Assembly: GCA_038146925.1 (NCBI GenBank)
Contig: JAYQSP010000004.1
Coordinates: 186,001 to 250,000, forward strand
Direction of reading: 5' to 3'
Length of the DNA: 64,000 nucleotides
Source: UBA830 sp038146925
GTDB lineage: Bacteria > Pseudomonadota > Alphaproteobacteria > MPNO01 > UBA830
A program made the position numbers and the translations under genes. Shown piece by piece: positions 1-9,026 of this stretch. The notes below the pieces were generated by a model. It did no database searches. It saw nothing but the letters and a program-made list of their open reading frames with translations, and was not told where the DNA came from. Numbering within the stretch: position 1 is the stretch's first letter; every line of letters begins with the position of its first letter.

Positions 1-344
1 ATCGGCATGGTGAATTCCAGCGCCGTCACATGCGCCATCGGCAGCAGCGTGATGCCGATCACCCAGCACCACTGGCCGCCGAAATGGACGACGTTGCGGC
101 CGACCTGCATGCCGAATCGTCGGGTCTTCACCTTGTAGAAACCAAGGCGCCAGGCGACCAGGCACATGACCGGAATGCCGATCAGGGAGCGGAACGACAA
201 CAGCTCGAAGCTCGACATATTGGTCGAAAGCTCGCGCACCGCGATCATCATCAGGATGAACGAGGCCGCCGTGCCCAATACCCAACAGGCCGCCAGAACG
301 GCGTTCTGGGCCGGTTGTTCCGTGGGTGCCGCGGGTTCTGCCAT
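1..344 (-). CDS. EamA/DMT-family transporter, partial (N-terminal part)
   Basis: The reverse strand opens with ATG at 344 and runs without a stop off the left edge, giving about 114 residues. The product has hydrophobic helices broken by short basic loops (KVKTRRFG) and the segment ALEFTMP, which matches the fourth-helix region of EamA (DMT superfamily) permeases; the next three genes have the same layout. The predicted role is inner-membrane export of a small metabolite, substrate unknown. It is the last visible member of a leftward array and starts 25 bases after the stop of the preceding paralog. The C-terminal half lies outside the window. Confidence 0.85.
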   Translation of the reverse strand, partial: MAEPAAPTEQPAQNAVLAACWVLGTAASFILMMIAVRELSTNMSSFELLSFRSLIGIPVMCLVAWRLGFYKVKTRRFGMQVGRNVVHFGGQWCWVIGITLLPMAHVTALEFTMP

Positions 345-368
345 CGGTGTCGCGTCCGGTTGCTGGAG

Positions 369-1283
369 TCAGTCGGGGGTCGGAGCGGCGGTGCGGGCGG
401 CCCGGGTTTCCCGGCGGACGATGAAGAGCGTCGAGACAAAGATAACCGCCCCGCCGATCCATGCCCAGACCACCGGCGCCTCGCCGAAGAATATAAATGC
501 GCCGAGCGTCACCCAGGGCAGTTTGGTGAAATCGACGATAATGATCAGGCTGGCGTCCGCCAGCGCCAGCGCGCGCGCCAGCAGCCAGTGCGCCAGCGTC
601 GCGCTCGCGGCAAGGCCGATCAGCCATGGGATGTCGCCCAGCGGCGGAATGCCGATGCCGCCCATCGCCCAGGCGGCGATCAGCGCCAGCGGCAGGTGGA
701 TCACGTTCATGTAGAACACGATGGTGTCGCTGGTCCCGTCGCGCATCAGCACTTTGGTCGCGATGTTGGCGCCGGCGTAACCCGCGGCGGAGACGATGGC
801 CGCGATGGCCGCGATCGTTACCGGCTCGAGGCCGGGACGGAGGATGATCAGCACGCCGGTAAAGCCGAAGAATGTCGCGATCCAGCGCATCAGATCGACC
901 TTTTCGCCCAGGCAAAGAATCGCGAGCACGATGGTGAACAACGGCACCGTGAACTGCAGCGACATGCCGACCGACAGATTGATCTGCGAAATAGCGTAGA
1001 ACCACCCGGCGACGCCGACGAAGTGCATCAGATTGCGGAACAGGTGCCAGCCGAACCTGCGGGTGCGGAACATAGCGCTGCCCGACCGCGCGAAGACCGG
1101 CGCCAGCAGGGCCAGGCCGATAAACGCCCGCCAGAACGCCAGCTCGCCCGTGTTGTAGCGGTCGGCCAGGTGGCGCACGATCATCACCATCGACATGAAG
1201 GCGAAGGTCGACAGGGTGATCCAGATAAAGCCTCGCAGGTTCGGCGGCAGCGCCGTGAAACTGTTTCGAATGCTGCCGGTCAT
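369..1283 (-). CDS. EamA/DMT-family transporter
   Basis: A 304-residue polytopic membrane protein with about ten predicted helices arranged as two EamA repeats. The first repeat ends around the segment SLQFTVPLFTIVLAILCLGEK, written here only as its ends SLQFTVP and LGEK, and the second near FIFFGEAPVVW. The paired E-K/E-x glycine-rich ends are typical of 10-helix drug/metabolite exporters. Its ATG overlaps the stop of the upstream paralog by 4 bases (ATGA), so translation is probably coupled. Substrate cannot be assigned from sequence. Length is normal for the family. Confidence 0.9.
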   Translation of the reverse strand: MTGSIRNSFTALPPNLRGFIWITLSTFAFMSMVMIVRHLADRYNTGELAFWRAFIGLALLAPVFARSGSAMFRTRRFGWHLFRNLMHFVGVAGWFYAISQINLSVGMSLQFTVPLFTIVLAILCLGEKVDLMRWIATFFGFTGVLIILRPGLEPVTIAAIAAIVSAAGYAGANIATKVLMRDGTSDTIVFYMNVIHLPLALIAAWAMGGIGIPPLGDIPWLIGLAASATLAHWLLARALALADASLIIIVDFTKLPWVTLGAFIFFGEAPVVWAWIGGAVIFVSTLFIVRRETRAARTAAPTPD

Positions 1284-2206
1284 GACTCGTCACTCGCCGC
1301 AGCGTCGGCTTTGCGCTGTTTCTCTAGGCGGCTTTCGCGGGCGGTAATGTACCAGGTGCTCATGAAGATGATGCCGCCGCCGATCCAGACCCATTCGCTC
1401 GGCACCTCGCCGAACAGGGCGAAGGCGAACCCGGATGTGATCGGCAGCCGCAGGAAATCCGTCGGCCCGATGATGCTGGCATCCGCCATGCGCAGCGCGC
1501 TGGTGTACATGAATGGTGCCAGTGTTCCCAACGCGCCGATGAACAGAATGGGCAGGATGTCGTCGACCGTCGGCGGAACCCACAGCCAAATGGTCAAAGG
1601 AATGCTGAGCAGCAGAATGAAAAAATTGGTGTAGAACGTCAGCGCCAGCGGTGTTTCCGTCTTGACCATGAATTTCAGGAATATGACGGTCCCCGCATAG
1701 AGCGCCGCGGAGCCCAGGATCATCATCTCCGCCCACCCGACGGCCAGGTTGCCGGGCTGAAGGACGACCAGCGTGCCGCAGAATCCTGCAGCCGTCGCGA
1801 CCGTACGCCGCCAGCCGACCCGCTCTCCCAGAAACATGACGGCAAGCAGGATCAGGAACAGCGGCAACGTGAAGTGGATGGCGACTGCCTTGCCCAGCGG
1901 TACCACCCCGATGGCGTAAAACCACATGATCATGCCGCCGAAATTGACCACGGCGCGCAGGATATGCATGCCCGGTCGCCTGGTTTTCAGCAGATGCACG
2001 CCCTTCCAGGCGAACCATGGCATCAGGATCGCCATGCTGACCAGCATGCGCCAGAACACGATTTGCGGCGATGTCATGGTATCGGTCAGAAACCGGACGC
2101 AGGTATGCGTCGCTGAAAACAGGAACATCGACATCACCGCGATGAGGACGCCTGCCAGGATGGTTGAGGATGCCGGACTGGGGGAGGAACCGCCCATGGA
2201 AGTCAT
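1280..2206 (-). CDS. EamA/DMT-family transporter
   Basis: A 308-residue DMT exporter with two EamA repeats. The family marks AIHFTLPLF and FLGERVGWRR are in the first repeat and FALFGEVPSEW in the second, and the tail is charged (ESRLEKQRK). It is a paralog of the genes on both sides and is clearly diverged from them, so the array is not a recent duplication. A long competing frame on the same strand (1290-2243) lacks membrane character and is a shadow. Transcription is leftward with the other copies. Confidence 0.9.
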   Translation of the reverse strand: MTSMGGSSPSPASSTILAGVLIAVMSMFLFSATHTCVRFLTDTMTSPQIVFWRMLVSMAILMPWFAWKGVHLLKTRRPGMHILRAVVNFGGMIMWFYAIGVVPLGKAVAIHFTLPLFLILLAVMFLGERVGWRRTVATAAGFCGTLVVLQPGNLAVGWAEMMILGSAALYAGTVIFLKFMVKTETPLALTFYTNFFILLLSIPLTIWLWVPPTVDDILPILFIGALGTLAPFMYTSALRMADASIIGPTDFLRLPITSGFAFALFGEVPSEWVWIGGGIIFMSTWYITARESRLEKQRKADAAASDES

Positions 2207-2258
2207 AGTCGCAACCTAACGTTTTTAGGGTGCGTTGCGCCAACGAATTCCGGATGTT

Positions 2259-3173
2259 TCAGGGACGGTTCGCCGGGGTCTGTTTCTTCGCCTCGCGTCT
2301 GGCGATAAAATATGTACTGGCGAAAATGACCGCTGCCCCGAGCCAGACGAATTCGTCCGGCACCTCGGCAAAAAGCAAGAATCCGAATAGGGCGGTAAAG
2401 GGCAGGCGCAGAAAGTCGAACGCGGCGATCATGCTGGCATCCGCCTTGCGCAGGGCAACCGCCACCATGAACGGCGCGAACAGGCCGCAGACGCTGAGCC
2501 CGAGGACCGGCAGGATATCGGCCGCCGTCAATGGCGCCCAAAGAATGACCGTCGGCACCAGACAGCCCAGCGCCATAAACAGATTGGTGTAGAACGTCAC
2601 CGCGGCGGGCGTCTCGTCCGCGACGACTTTTTTGAGGAAAACCACCGCGCCGCCGTACAGTGCGGCGGAACTCAGTATCGCGAGTTCCGGCAGGCCCGTG
2701 TCTAAGGCGCCGGGCCGCAGGATGATTAGGACCCCGCCGAAGCCGACCAGCATGGCGATGAGGCGGTAGAGGCCTATCCGTTCCCTCAGGAAAATCACCG
2801 CGAACAGCACGATGAAGAGCGGCATCGTAAAATGGATGGCAATGCCTTTGGCGAGTTCGATATGCGCCAGCGCCCAGAACCACATCACCATCCCGACGAA
2901 GTTGAAGGTCGAGCGCACGACATGAACTTTCATCTGCCGGGATTTCAGCTTGTGAAGCCCGGTCCAGAGAAAGAACAGCCCGATACCGATGGTGCCGAAC
3001 ACTGCCCGGATGAATACGATCTGCCAGGACGACATGGTATCCGACAGCAGACGGACCGACGGCGGAACGACGCTGAACAGCACCATGGCCACGGTCGCGA
3101 TAATTGCGGCCTGGACGGCGGGGCTTTGCGTGCTGTAGACCGACTTGCCTGAAGGGGATTTCGTGGTCTTCAT
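2259..3173 (-). CDS. EamA/DMT-family transporter
   Basis: First gene of the four-member EamA array. I use the ATG at 3173 (protein begins MKTTKSPSG), giving 304 residues, because the longer GTG start at 3218 adds a Cys-rich stretch (CLYCFRYARS) unlike its paralogs. No strong ribosome site precedes either choice. The motifs AIHFTMPLF and FLRERIGLYR mark the first EamA repeat and FLLFAEVPDEF the second. It lies 63 bases downstream of the MarR gene on the same strand, so regulator and exporters may form one transcription unit. Confidence 0.88.
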   Translation of the reverse strand: MKTTKSPSGKSVYSTQSPAVQAAIIATVAMVLFSVVPPSVRLLSDTMSSWQIVFIRAVFGTIGIGLFFLWTGLHKLKSRQMKVHVVRSTFNFVGMVMWFWALAHIELAKGIAIHFTMPLFIVLFAVIFLRERIGLYRLIAMLVGFGGVLIILRPGALDTGLPELAILSSAALYGGAVVFLKKVVADETPAAVTFYTNLFMALGCLVPTVILWAPLTAADILPVLGLSVCGLFAPFMVAVALRKADASMIAAFDFLRLPFTALFGFLLFAEVPDEFVWLGAAVIFASTYFIARREAKKQTPANRP

Positions 3174-3236
3174 GGACCGAGCATAGCGGAAACAGTAAAG
3201 GCAGGCGCTATTTCGCACCGGCGAATTAGCAAGAAT

Positions 3237-3839
3237 TCAGCTTTTTTCGGTGCTCTCCAGATAACGCTGTAAATTCACCGCCTGTTCGCTGCTGTCGACT
3301 AGGGCGGAGACGATCCGGCTGAAATTCCGGAAATCCTCTGCCGTCAGGGAGCCGAATTCCACGTCGTTCACCCGTCGCTGAAACGGCGCGAGTTCGGCCA
3401 GGCTGTCGCGTCCCTTCCGGGTCATCGTCAGTACGGTCCGTCGACGGTCGGCCGCGTCGGTAGTCTTCTCGACCAGACCAAGCGACTGGAGCTTGCGGGT
3501 GACGTTGGTGACGAAACCGGTGCTGACATGCAGGTGATCCGCCAGCGCCTTGACGTTTACGTCACCGTCCCGGCTGAGACGCGCGACCGAGATCAGGATG
3601 GTGTATTCGATCCCTGCTAGCCCGATCCGCCGGGCATGACCGGCCCTGATCGCTTCGTGGCGCGCGTTGAAGGCGAAGATATCGTGCACCAGCTGGCGAA
3701 ACAGTTGGTCGGTGCCGTCGGGCAGCAATTCGTCGCGTGAAACCGTCAGCGGGGTGTCGGGGAGGGCGGCATTGCTTGCCGGTTCGTCGTCTCCGACTAT
3801 GGGCGGCGTTGTTTCCATACGGTCGAGTGTGTCCGACAT
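3237..3839 (-). CDS. MarR-family transcriptional regulator
   Basis: A 200-residue protein from the ATG at 3839; a longer frame to 4037 would run into the divergent gene. After a low-complexity acidic N-terminus of about 45 residues comes a winged helix-turn-helix. The segment LADHLHVSTGFVTNVTRKL is the recognition helix region, and DAADRRRTVLTMTRKG is the wing with the D-R-R-R pattern of MarR. It is divergent from the HpaB-type monooxygenase gene across a 105-base AT-rich gap and lies upstream of the EamA array. It probably controls one or both in response to a phenolic or other small ligand. Confidence 0.9.
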   Translation of the reverse strand: MSDTLDRMETTPPIVGDDEPASNAALPDTPLTVSRDELLPDGTDQLFRQLVHDIFAFNARHEAIRAGHARRIGLAGIEYTILISVARLSRDGDVNVKALADHLHVSTGFVTNVTRKLQSLGLVEKTTDAADRRRTVLTMTRKGRDSLAELAPFQRRVNDVEFGSLTAEDFRNFSRIVSALVDSSEQAVNLQRYLESTEKS

Positions 3840-3876
3840 GGGCGATTGTTCCCGGTTTTCGGGGCGATAAACCTCG

Positions 3877-3906
3877 TTGACTCCATATTGTATTCTTAAA
3901 TAGTAT
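3877..3906 (+). promoter_or_regulatory. Candidate sigma70 promoter for the HpaB-type monooxygenase gene
   Basis: TTGACT at 3877-3882 and TAGTAT at 3901-3906 are separated by 18 bases, in an AT-rich gap that stands out from the GC-rich surroundings. The start codon follows 38 bases later, with GGGAGA as the ribosome site. Short AT palindromic elements (TATT-CTTA-AATA, 3891-3902) overlap the spacer and could be a MarR site. This is read by eye only. Confidence 0.45.
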
Positions 3907-3944
3907 CGTTTGTATATTAAATTTGGATACGGGAGACACTGGTC

Positions 3945-5435
3945 ATGGCTAAAACGGGCGCACAGCATCTGGAATCGCTCCGCGACGGGCGCGAGGTATT
4001 TCTGAACGGCGAAAAGGTCGACGACGTCACCACGCACCCGGCCTACAAGAACGCCGTGGCCGCCGCCGCAAATCTATACGATTTCCAGGCTGATCCCGAA
4101 AATATCGAATGGATGACTTTCGAGAGCCCGACCTCGGGCGAGCGGGTCAACCGGTGTTGGCAGTTGACCACATCATATGAAGAGCTTGTCGCGCGTCGTC
4201 GCGCGATCGAAGGCTGGTCGCGTTTGTCGGGCGGCTGGCTCGGCCGGTCTCCGGATCATATCGCGTCTTCGATGGTCGGCCAGGTCATGGGGCTGCCAGT
4301 CTTCGAAAAGCATTCGAAGGAACGCGCCGGCGCGTTGCAGGAATATTTCCAGTTCGCCCGTGATAGTGATGCCTACATGACTTATGTCATTATCAATCCG
4401 CAGGCCGACCGCAACAAGAGCACCGGTGAACATCAGGATGAGTTCCTCGCGACTGGTGTGGTAGACGAGGATTCCGAAGGCATTACAGTCCGCGGCGCGA
4501 AGATGCTGGGCACCGGGTCGATCATGGCGAACGAGGTCCTGTTCGCGAACATACAGCCACTGAAACCGGGCGAGGAAAAATACGCAATCTCCTTCGCCAT
4601 TCCGATGAATACCAAGGGGCTGAAAATCATGTCGCGCCGGTCTTACGAGGTATCGGCGTCCAGCACGTTCGACTATCCGCTGTCGTCGCGTTTCGACGAG
4701 AACGACGCGCTAGTCTATTGCGACGATGTGAAAGTGCCGTGGGAAAGGGTGTTCATTTATCGGGATACCGACACCGCTCGCGCCCAGTTCCAGGACACCT
4801 ACGCACATTACATGCAGAACTACCAGGCGATGACACGCCTGATGGTGAAGATGCAGTTCCAGGTTGGCGTCGCTCGCCGGATCTGTGAGACCATCGGTAC
4901 AGTCGGCATGCAGCCAGTCGCCGAAAAGCTTGGACACCTTGCGGCCCAGGCGGCCATGGTCGAGGGGCTGGTCTACGGCATGGAATCCGGTGGCGGTATG
5001 TATAACGGCTACTACGTGCCGGACCGTAATCTGATGTACACGGCGCAGGTGCTTACCCAGCAGCTTTACCCGGAGTTCGTCACCTCGATGCGTGAACTTG
5101 CCGGCGGCGGCCTAATTATGCTGCCGTCCTCGGCACAGGATTTCGCTAATCCCGAACTGGCTGGATACATAAATGCAACCCAGAAATCGGCGATTGGATC
5201 GTCCGAGGACAAAGTAAAGTTCATGAAACTTGCGTGGGATGCGATCGGTTCCGAATTTGCCAGCCGTCACACACAGTACGAAATGTTCTATGCCGGCGCG
5301 CAGTTCGTGACGCGGAATCACGCGCTGCGCACCTATGACTGGGATCGCTCGGCGGCGTTGGTCGATTCCATTCTCGACAGTTACAGTCTCGAAGACGTGA
5401 TCGGCGACTGGTCTGGTAAAATCGCGGCGGAATGA
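3945..5435 (+). CDS. HpaB-family FADH2-dependent aromatic monooxygenase, oxygenase component
   Basis: A 496-residue protein of normal family length, belonging to the 4-hydroxyphenylacetate 3-monooxygenase (HpaB/PvcC) family. It hydroxylates a phenolic or pyrrolic substrate using reduced flavin supplied by a separate reductase. Supporting segments are RDGREVFLNGEKVDDVTTHP at the N-terminus, the central IINPQADR, and VKVPWERVFIYRD near residue 265. The acyl-CoA-dehydrogenase-like C-terminal half contains ELAGGGLIMLPSS. No HpaC-type flavin reductase is encoded in the window. It is followed 32 bases later by a cytochrome P450. The exact substrate is unknown. Confidence 0.92.
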   Translation: MAKTGAQHLESLRDGREVFLNGEKVDDVTTHPAYKNAVAAAANLYDFQADPENIEWMTFESPTSGERVNRCWQLTTSYEELVARRRAIEGWSRLSGGWLGRSPDHIASSMVGQVMGLPVFEKHSKERAGALQEYFQFARDSDAYMTYVIINPQADRNKSTGEHQDEFLATGVVDEDSEGITVRGAKMLGTGSIMANEVLFANIQPLKPGEEKYAISFAIPMNTKGLKIMSRRSYEVSASSTFDYPLSSRFDENDALVYCDDVKVPWERVFIYRDTDTARAQFQDTYAHYMQNYQAMTRLMVKMQFQVGVARRICETIGTVGMQPVAEKLGHLAAQAAMVEGLVYGMESGGGMYNGYYVPDRNLMYTAQVLTQQLYPEFVTSMRELAGGGLIMLPSSAQDFANPELAGYINATQKSAIGSSEDKVKFMKLAWDAIGSEFASRHTQYEMFYAGAQFVTRNHALRTYDWDRSAALVDSILDSYSLEDVIGDWSGKIAAE

Positions 5436-5467
5436 AATAAATCTGCTCGATCAAATGGGAGAGAGGG

Positions 5468-6676
5468 ATGGCGGAGACCGACAAACTGAAAGAGAGAAAG
5501 CCGGTCAGCGCTTTGGATCCGTTTTCCGAGGAGAGCATCCGCCACCCTTATGACTGGAATGGCGACATCCGCGATGCCGCGCCGCTGGTGTGGATATCGA
5601 AATACGGGGTCTGGGCGACTGGGCGGCATGGCCTTGCGAAACAGATACTCGACGACTGGGAGACGTACGGATCCGGCGCCGGGGTGGGGCTGACGAACTT
5701 CCACACCGAAAAACCCTGGCGACCGCCCAGCAAGCTGCTTGAAGCGGATCCGCCGGAACATACTCCGCGCCGGGAGGTCGCCGACTCCGCGATGGCGCAT
5801 TCCCGGCTGCGAGACTACCGGCCCGTGTTCGCTGAACAGGCACGGCTTCTGGTCGACCGGATACTGGAGAAGGGCGATATCGACGGCATGACCGATATTG
5901 CACAACCCTATATTCTGAAGGTCTTTCCGGATGCAGTGGGGCTGGGACCCGACGGGCGCGAACAGCTTCTTGTCTACGGCGACATGGTTTTCAACGGGTT
6001 CGGGCCGCTCAACGATATTTTTCACAGGTCGACCGCGCCGGCCGAGGAAGTCGTCGATTACGTCATGAAATGCTGCGACCGGGACCGGCTGGATCCGAAC
6101 GGGCTCGGCCAGGTTGCCTATCAGGCAGCCGACGATGGCGCCATCGAACCGGAAGAAGCCCTGTTTATCGTCCGGTCAATGCTGTCCGCCGGTCTCGATA
6201 CGACGGTGTATGCCATCGGAAACATCTTGAACTGTTTCGCCGAACATCCGGCCGAATGGGCGAAGCTGAGAGAAGCGCCTCAGAAGGCCCGCGCCGCGGT
6301 GGAGGAAGTGCTGCGATACGATTCGCCGTTCCAGGGGCTGTTCCGGACCACCACCCGGGATGTCGAAGTGGCGGGCCAGCATATTCCGGCGAGAGAGAAG
6401 GTTCTCGTGCTGCTGGGGGCGGCCAACCGCGACCCCGAGGCATTCGAGGACCCGGATACATTCGATATCGACCGCAATTCGGCCGACCACCTCGGCTTCG
6501 GTTTCGGCATCCATCACTGCATGGGCCAGGCCATGGCGCGGCTGGAAATGCAGGCGCTGTTCACTGAACTGGCGAACAGAGTCGCGACGATCGAACCGAC
6601 AGGCCCCGGCGTGCGCCATCTGAACAACACGCTGCACGGATTTGCCAGCCTGCCGCTGCGCGTGACGGCAGCCTGA
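5468..6676 (+). CDS. Cytochrome P450
   Basis: A 402-residue soluble bacterial P450. The heme-binding loop reads FGFGIHHCMG with the cysteine ligand at residue 351. The oxygen-activating I-helix reads SAGLDTT, and the K-helix ExxR is in EEVLRYDSP. The N-terminal layout resembles CYP199-type aromatic-acid demethylases, an impression not tested by alignment. The start has a strong ribosome site (GGGAGAGAGGG) just upstream. It is probably co-transcribed with the HpaB-type gene. No ferredoxin or ferredoxin reductase is nearby, so electrons must come from elsewhere in the genome. Confidence 0.96.
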   Translation: MAETDKLKERKPVSALDPFSEESIRHPYDWNGDIRDAAPLVWISKYGVWATGRHGLAKQILDDWETYGSGAGVGLTNFHTEKPWRPPSKLLEADPPEHTPRREVADSAMAHSRLRDYRPVFAEQARLLVDRILEKGDIDGMTDIAQPYILKVFPDAVGLGPDGREQLLVYGDMVFNGFGPLNDIFHRSTAPAEEVVDYVMKCCDRDRLDPNGLGQVAYQAADDGAIEPEEALFIVRSMLSAGLDTTVYAIGNILNCFAEHPAEWAKLREAPQKARAAVEEVLRYDSPFQGLFRTTTRDVEVAGQHIPAREKVLVLLGAANRDPEAFEDPDTFDIDRNSADHLGFGFGIHHCMGQAMARLEMQALFTELANRVATIEPTGPGVRHLNNTLHGFASLPLRVTAA

Positions 6677-6689
6677 CCGATCTCATAGG

Positions 6690-6713
6690 GGGGGCGGTTC
6701 TTCGACCGCCCCC
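6690..6713 (+). terminator. Hairpin terminator after the P450 gene
   Basis: A perfect 9-bp GC stem (GGGGGCGGT / ACCGCCCCC) closes a 6-base loop (TCTTCG), 13 bases past the P450 stop codon. There is no clear T-run, so termination strength is uncertain. Confidence 0.6.
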
Positions 6714-6723
6714 GTGCGTGTGC

Positions 6724-6990
6724 TCAGAATTTTTCGAGCAGCCAGCCCTTGTCCGTGAACTTGTCGTCGATCCCGACGCTGCGGAACGTACGCCAGATCT
6801 TGCCGGCGTTGATCGGGATGACCGGCTTTCTCAGTTGATTTTCCAGAGGGGAAATACAAGCAGCGAACTTAGGTTGTTGCTAGCTTAAACGATGGCGACG
6901 ACACTGTAGTCGTCCAGTTCCTTCAGCACGGTATCAATTACCCCGACCCGGGTGCGCGCCTCGACTAAGGTTTACTGTAGTTTGGTCAAC
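6724..6990 (-). pseudogene. Remnant of an Asp/Glu racemase / maleate isomerase-family gene
   Basis: Reverse-strand codons 6879-6724 read as a protein C-terminus without a start codon: an ISPLENQL segment, then KPVIPINA, IWRTFRSVGIDD and a final LLEKF. The pattern L-E-x-x-L-x-K-P-V-x-x-x-N-A-x-x-W matches the end of the aspartate/glutamate racemase superfamily (arylmalonate decarboxylase, maleate isomerase, hydantoin racemase). A further piece, ARTRVGVIDTVLKELDDY, lies upstream in another frame (6887-6970) behind stops. Most of the gene is deleted. Members of this family often sit in aromatic or amide catabolic clusters, in line with the surroundings. Confidence 0.55.
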
Positions 6991-7328
6991 GCCTGTGTAG
7001 CGTTCATGTGTTCTCAGAAGTCTATTGCGGACGCGTACCGCTCGTATGGCTCTCCCTAATGGTCTGATGTTCGGGTGGCACCCTCAAATCCAGCAGGAGG
7101 TTCAGTGTACGAATAAGGGGAGAACCAGTCATAAAAAATATATTTATATGAATTTGCGACCGATTGTAGCTTCGTGAAGCTGAGTGTTTGCGACCGCAAA
7201 ATAACGCAGTCAAAAACAAGCCTGCGCCGGGTAATGCCGTTATTTCGGAATGCTTTAAGACCGCGGCTACATTTCATATATTCTGCAGACGACGTCACCC
7301 TCCCGCCCAAATAACGGACTCCCGGACT
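6991..7328. other. Gene-free leader before the GMC oxidoreductase
   Basis: There is no supportable gene here. The part from about 7090 to 7310 is visibly AT-richer than the flanks (runs such as CATAAAAAATATATTTATATG) and has no inverted repeat or transposase trace that I could recognise. It may hold the promoter of the GMC gene, whose start at 7329 has only a weak ribosome site (GGACT). Confidence 0.4.
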
Positions 7329-8969
7329 ATGACTGCACAGGATACCTATGATTACATCATTGTCGGCGCCGGATCGGCGGGCTGCACGCTGGCGGGGCGG
7401 CTGTCGGAAGAACCGAATATCCGCGTATTGCTGCTCGAAGCGGGCGGGTGGGACCGCGATCCGTGGATTCATATCCCCCTCGGCTGGGGGCGCATCCTTC
7501 AGAAACGACTGCACGACTGGATGTATTTCGCCGAACCGTCGACGACCATGGACGACCGCCGCATAGAATGCGCGCGCGGGAGAGTGATCGGCGGTTCGTC
7601 ATCGATCAACGCGATGGCGTATTATCACGGTCACCCGTCCGATTACGATCGATGGGCGGCATCGGGGCTGCCGGGCTGGTCCTATGCCGATGTGCTGCCG
7701 TATTTCCGTCGGTCGGAAGACTGGGAAGGTGGCGCCGATACGTGGCGTGGCGTGGGAGGTCCCCTGACCGTGTGCAAGACCACGTTCGAGGACCCGCTGT
7801 GCGAGGCGTTTCTCGATGCGGCGCGCGAAGCACAGTATCCGTACACCGACGATTACAACGGCGAGAACCCGGACGGTTTCACTCGCATGCAGGCGACTTT
7901 GCGCAACGGCCGTCGCTGGAGCGCTGCGGCTGCTTATCTGCGGCCCGCGCTGAAGCGTCCCAATCTGACCGTCCGGACACATGCGCTGGTGCAGCGCATC
8001 GATTTCAACGGTAAACGGGCGACCGGCATTACTTATGATCACAAGGGCAGGATGGTGACCGACACTGCCGCGGGCGAAGTCATTCTGTCCGGCGGGACGA
8101 TCAATTCGCCGCAACTGCTGATGCTGTCGGGTATCGGAGACCCCGCGCATCTGGGCGATCACGGGATCGAGGTTGTCGCTCCGTTGCCGGGCGTCGGGCA
8201 GAACCTGGCGGATCACACCTCTTCCGCCTTCATCTTTCGCCGCCGCGACGGCGGTCCGTTCCAGCGCAACATGCGCTTCGACCGGGTGGTGCCGTCGCTG
8301 ATCCGCGCCTATCTCGGCAAGGGCGGGTTTGCCGCCGATCTGCCGTTCGGCATCACGGCTTTTCTGAAAACCACGCCCGACGTGCCCGCGCCGGACATCC
8401 AGATGCTGTTCTGGATGGGGGCGACGACGACCGCGTCTCCTTGGCTGCCACCGTTCAAGCGGGCGTTCGCGGATTCCTTTTCAGTCCGCATCATGCCCAT
8501 GCACCCGACCAGCCGGGGGCACGTCGAGCTGGCGTCGTCCGATCCGCAGGGTGCAGTGCGCATCCATCAGAATTTCTTCGGCACGGAAGAGGAATGGGAA
8601 ACCATGCGCCGCGGCCTGCGGATGGCGCGGGAACTGGTCGCATCGCCGCAGATACGGGCGTTTGGTGGCGAAGAGATTACCCCTGGCGCCGACAAACAGT
8701 CGGATGCGGAAATCGATGCCCATATCCGCGCCACGATGGGCACGGTTCATCACCCCGTCGGGACCTGCAAGATGGGGGCCGACGACGACCCCGCCGCTGT
8801 GGTGAATGCCGAACTGAAGGTGCGCGGCGTAGACGGGCTAAGGGTCGTCGACGCATCGGTGATGCCCGATTTGATCAGCGGCGCCACGAATGCGCCGGTC
8901 ATCATGATGGCGGAAAAGGCATCCGACATGATTTTGGGCAAGCCGCCGCTGTCATCCGCGGAAATTTGA
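7329..8969 (+). CDS. GMC-family FAD-dependent oxidoreductase (choline dehydrogenase-like)
   Basis: A 546-residue protein from the ATG at 7329. The frame stays open upstream to 7188, but the extra 47 residues are not family-like. The N-terminal dinucleotide-binding fold reads YIIVGAGSAGCTLAGRL. GMC signature 1 is GGSSSINAM near residue 90, and signature 2 is the GGTINSPQLLMLSG segment. The C-terminal catalytic region is HHPVGTCKMG with the active-site His, closing with SGATNAPVIMMAEKA. It oxidises an alcohol or polyol with FAD; the substrate is not predictable. It has no adjacent betaine genes, so a BetA role is unlikely. Confidence 0.95.
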   Translation: MTAQDTYDYIIVGAGSAGCTLAGRLSEEPNIRVLLLEAGGWDRDPWIHIPLGWGRILQKRLHDWMYFAEPSTTMDDRRIECARGRVIGGSSSINAMAYYHGHPSDYDRWAASGLPGWSYADVLPYFRRSEDWEGGADTWRGVGGPLTVCKTTFEDPLCEAFLDAAREAQYPYTDDYNGENPDGFTRMQATLRNGRRWSAAAAYLRPALKRPNLTVRTHALVQRIDFNGKRATGITYDHKGRMVTDTAAGEVILSGGTINSPQLLMLSGIGDPAHLGDHGIEVVAPLPGVGQNLADHTSSAFIFRRRDGGPFQRNMRFDRVVPSLIRAYLGKGGFAADLPFGITAFLKTTPDVPAPDIQMLFWMGATTTASPWLPPFKRAFADSFSVRIMPMHPTSRGHVELASSDPQGAVRIHQNFFGTEEEWETMRRGLRMARELVASPQIRAFGGEEITPGADKQSDAEIDAHIRATMGTVHHPVGTCKMGADDDPAAVVNAELKVRGVDGLRVVDASVMPDLISGATNAPVIMMAEKASDMILGKPPLSSAEI

Positions 8970-9026
8970 ACGGAGCCGCTATTTCCGCCGTGTCGTTTGC
9001 GACCAAGGTCTTCTTGGCAGTGGTTT

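Noticed and set aside
30..1634. A 534-codon open frame on the plus strand
   Set aside because: It lies opposite three EamA genes, is rich in Arg, His and Gln without any domain, and is the antisense shadow of high-GC coding DNA.
7020..7310. Possible insertion-sequence remnant in the AT-richer leader of the GMC gene
   Set aside because: No terminal inverted repeats, target duplication or transposase-like peptide could be recognised.
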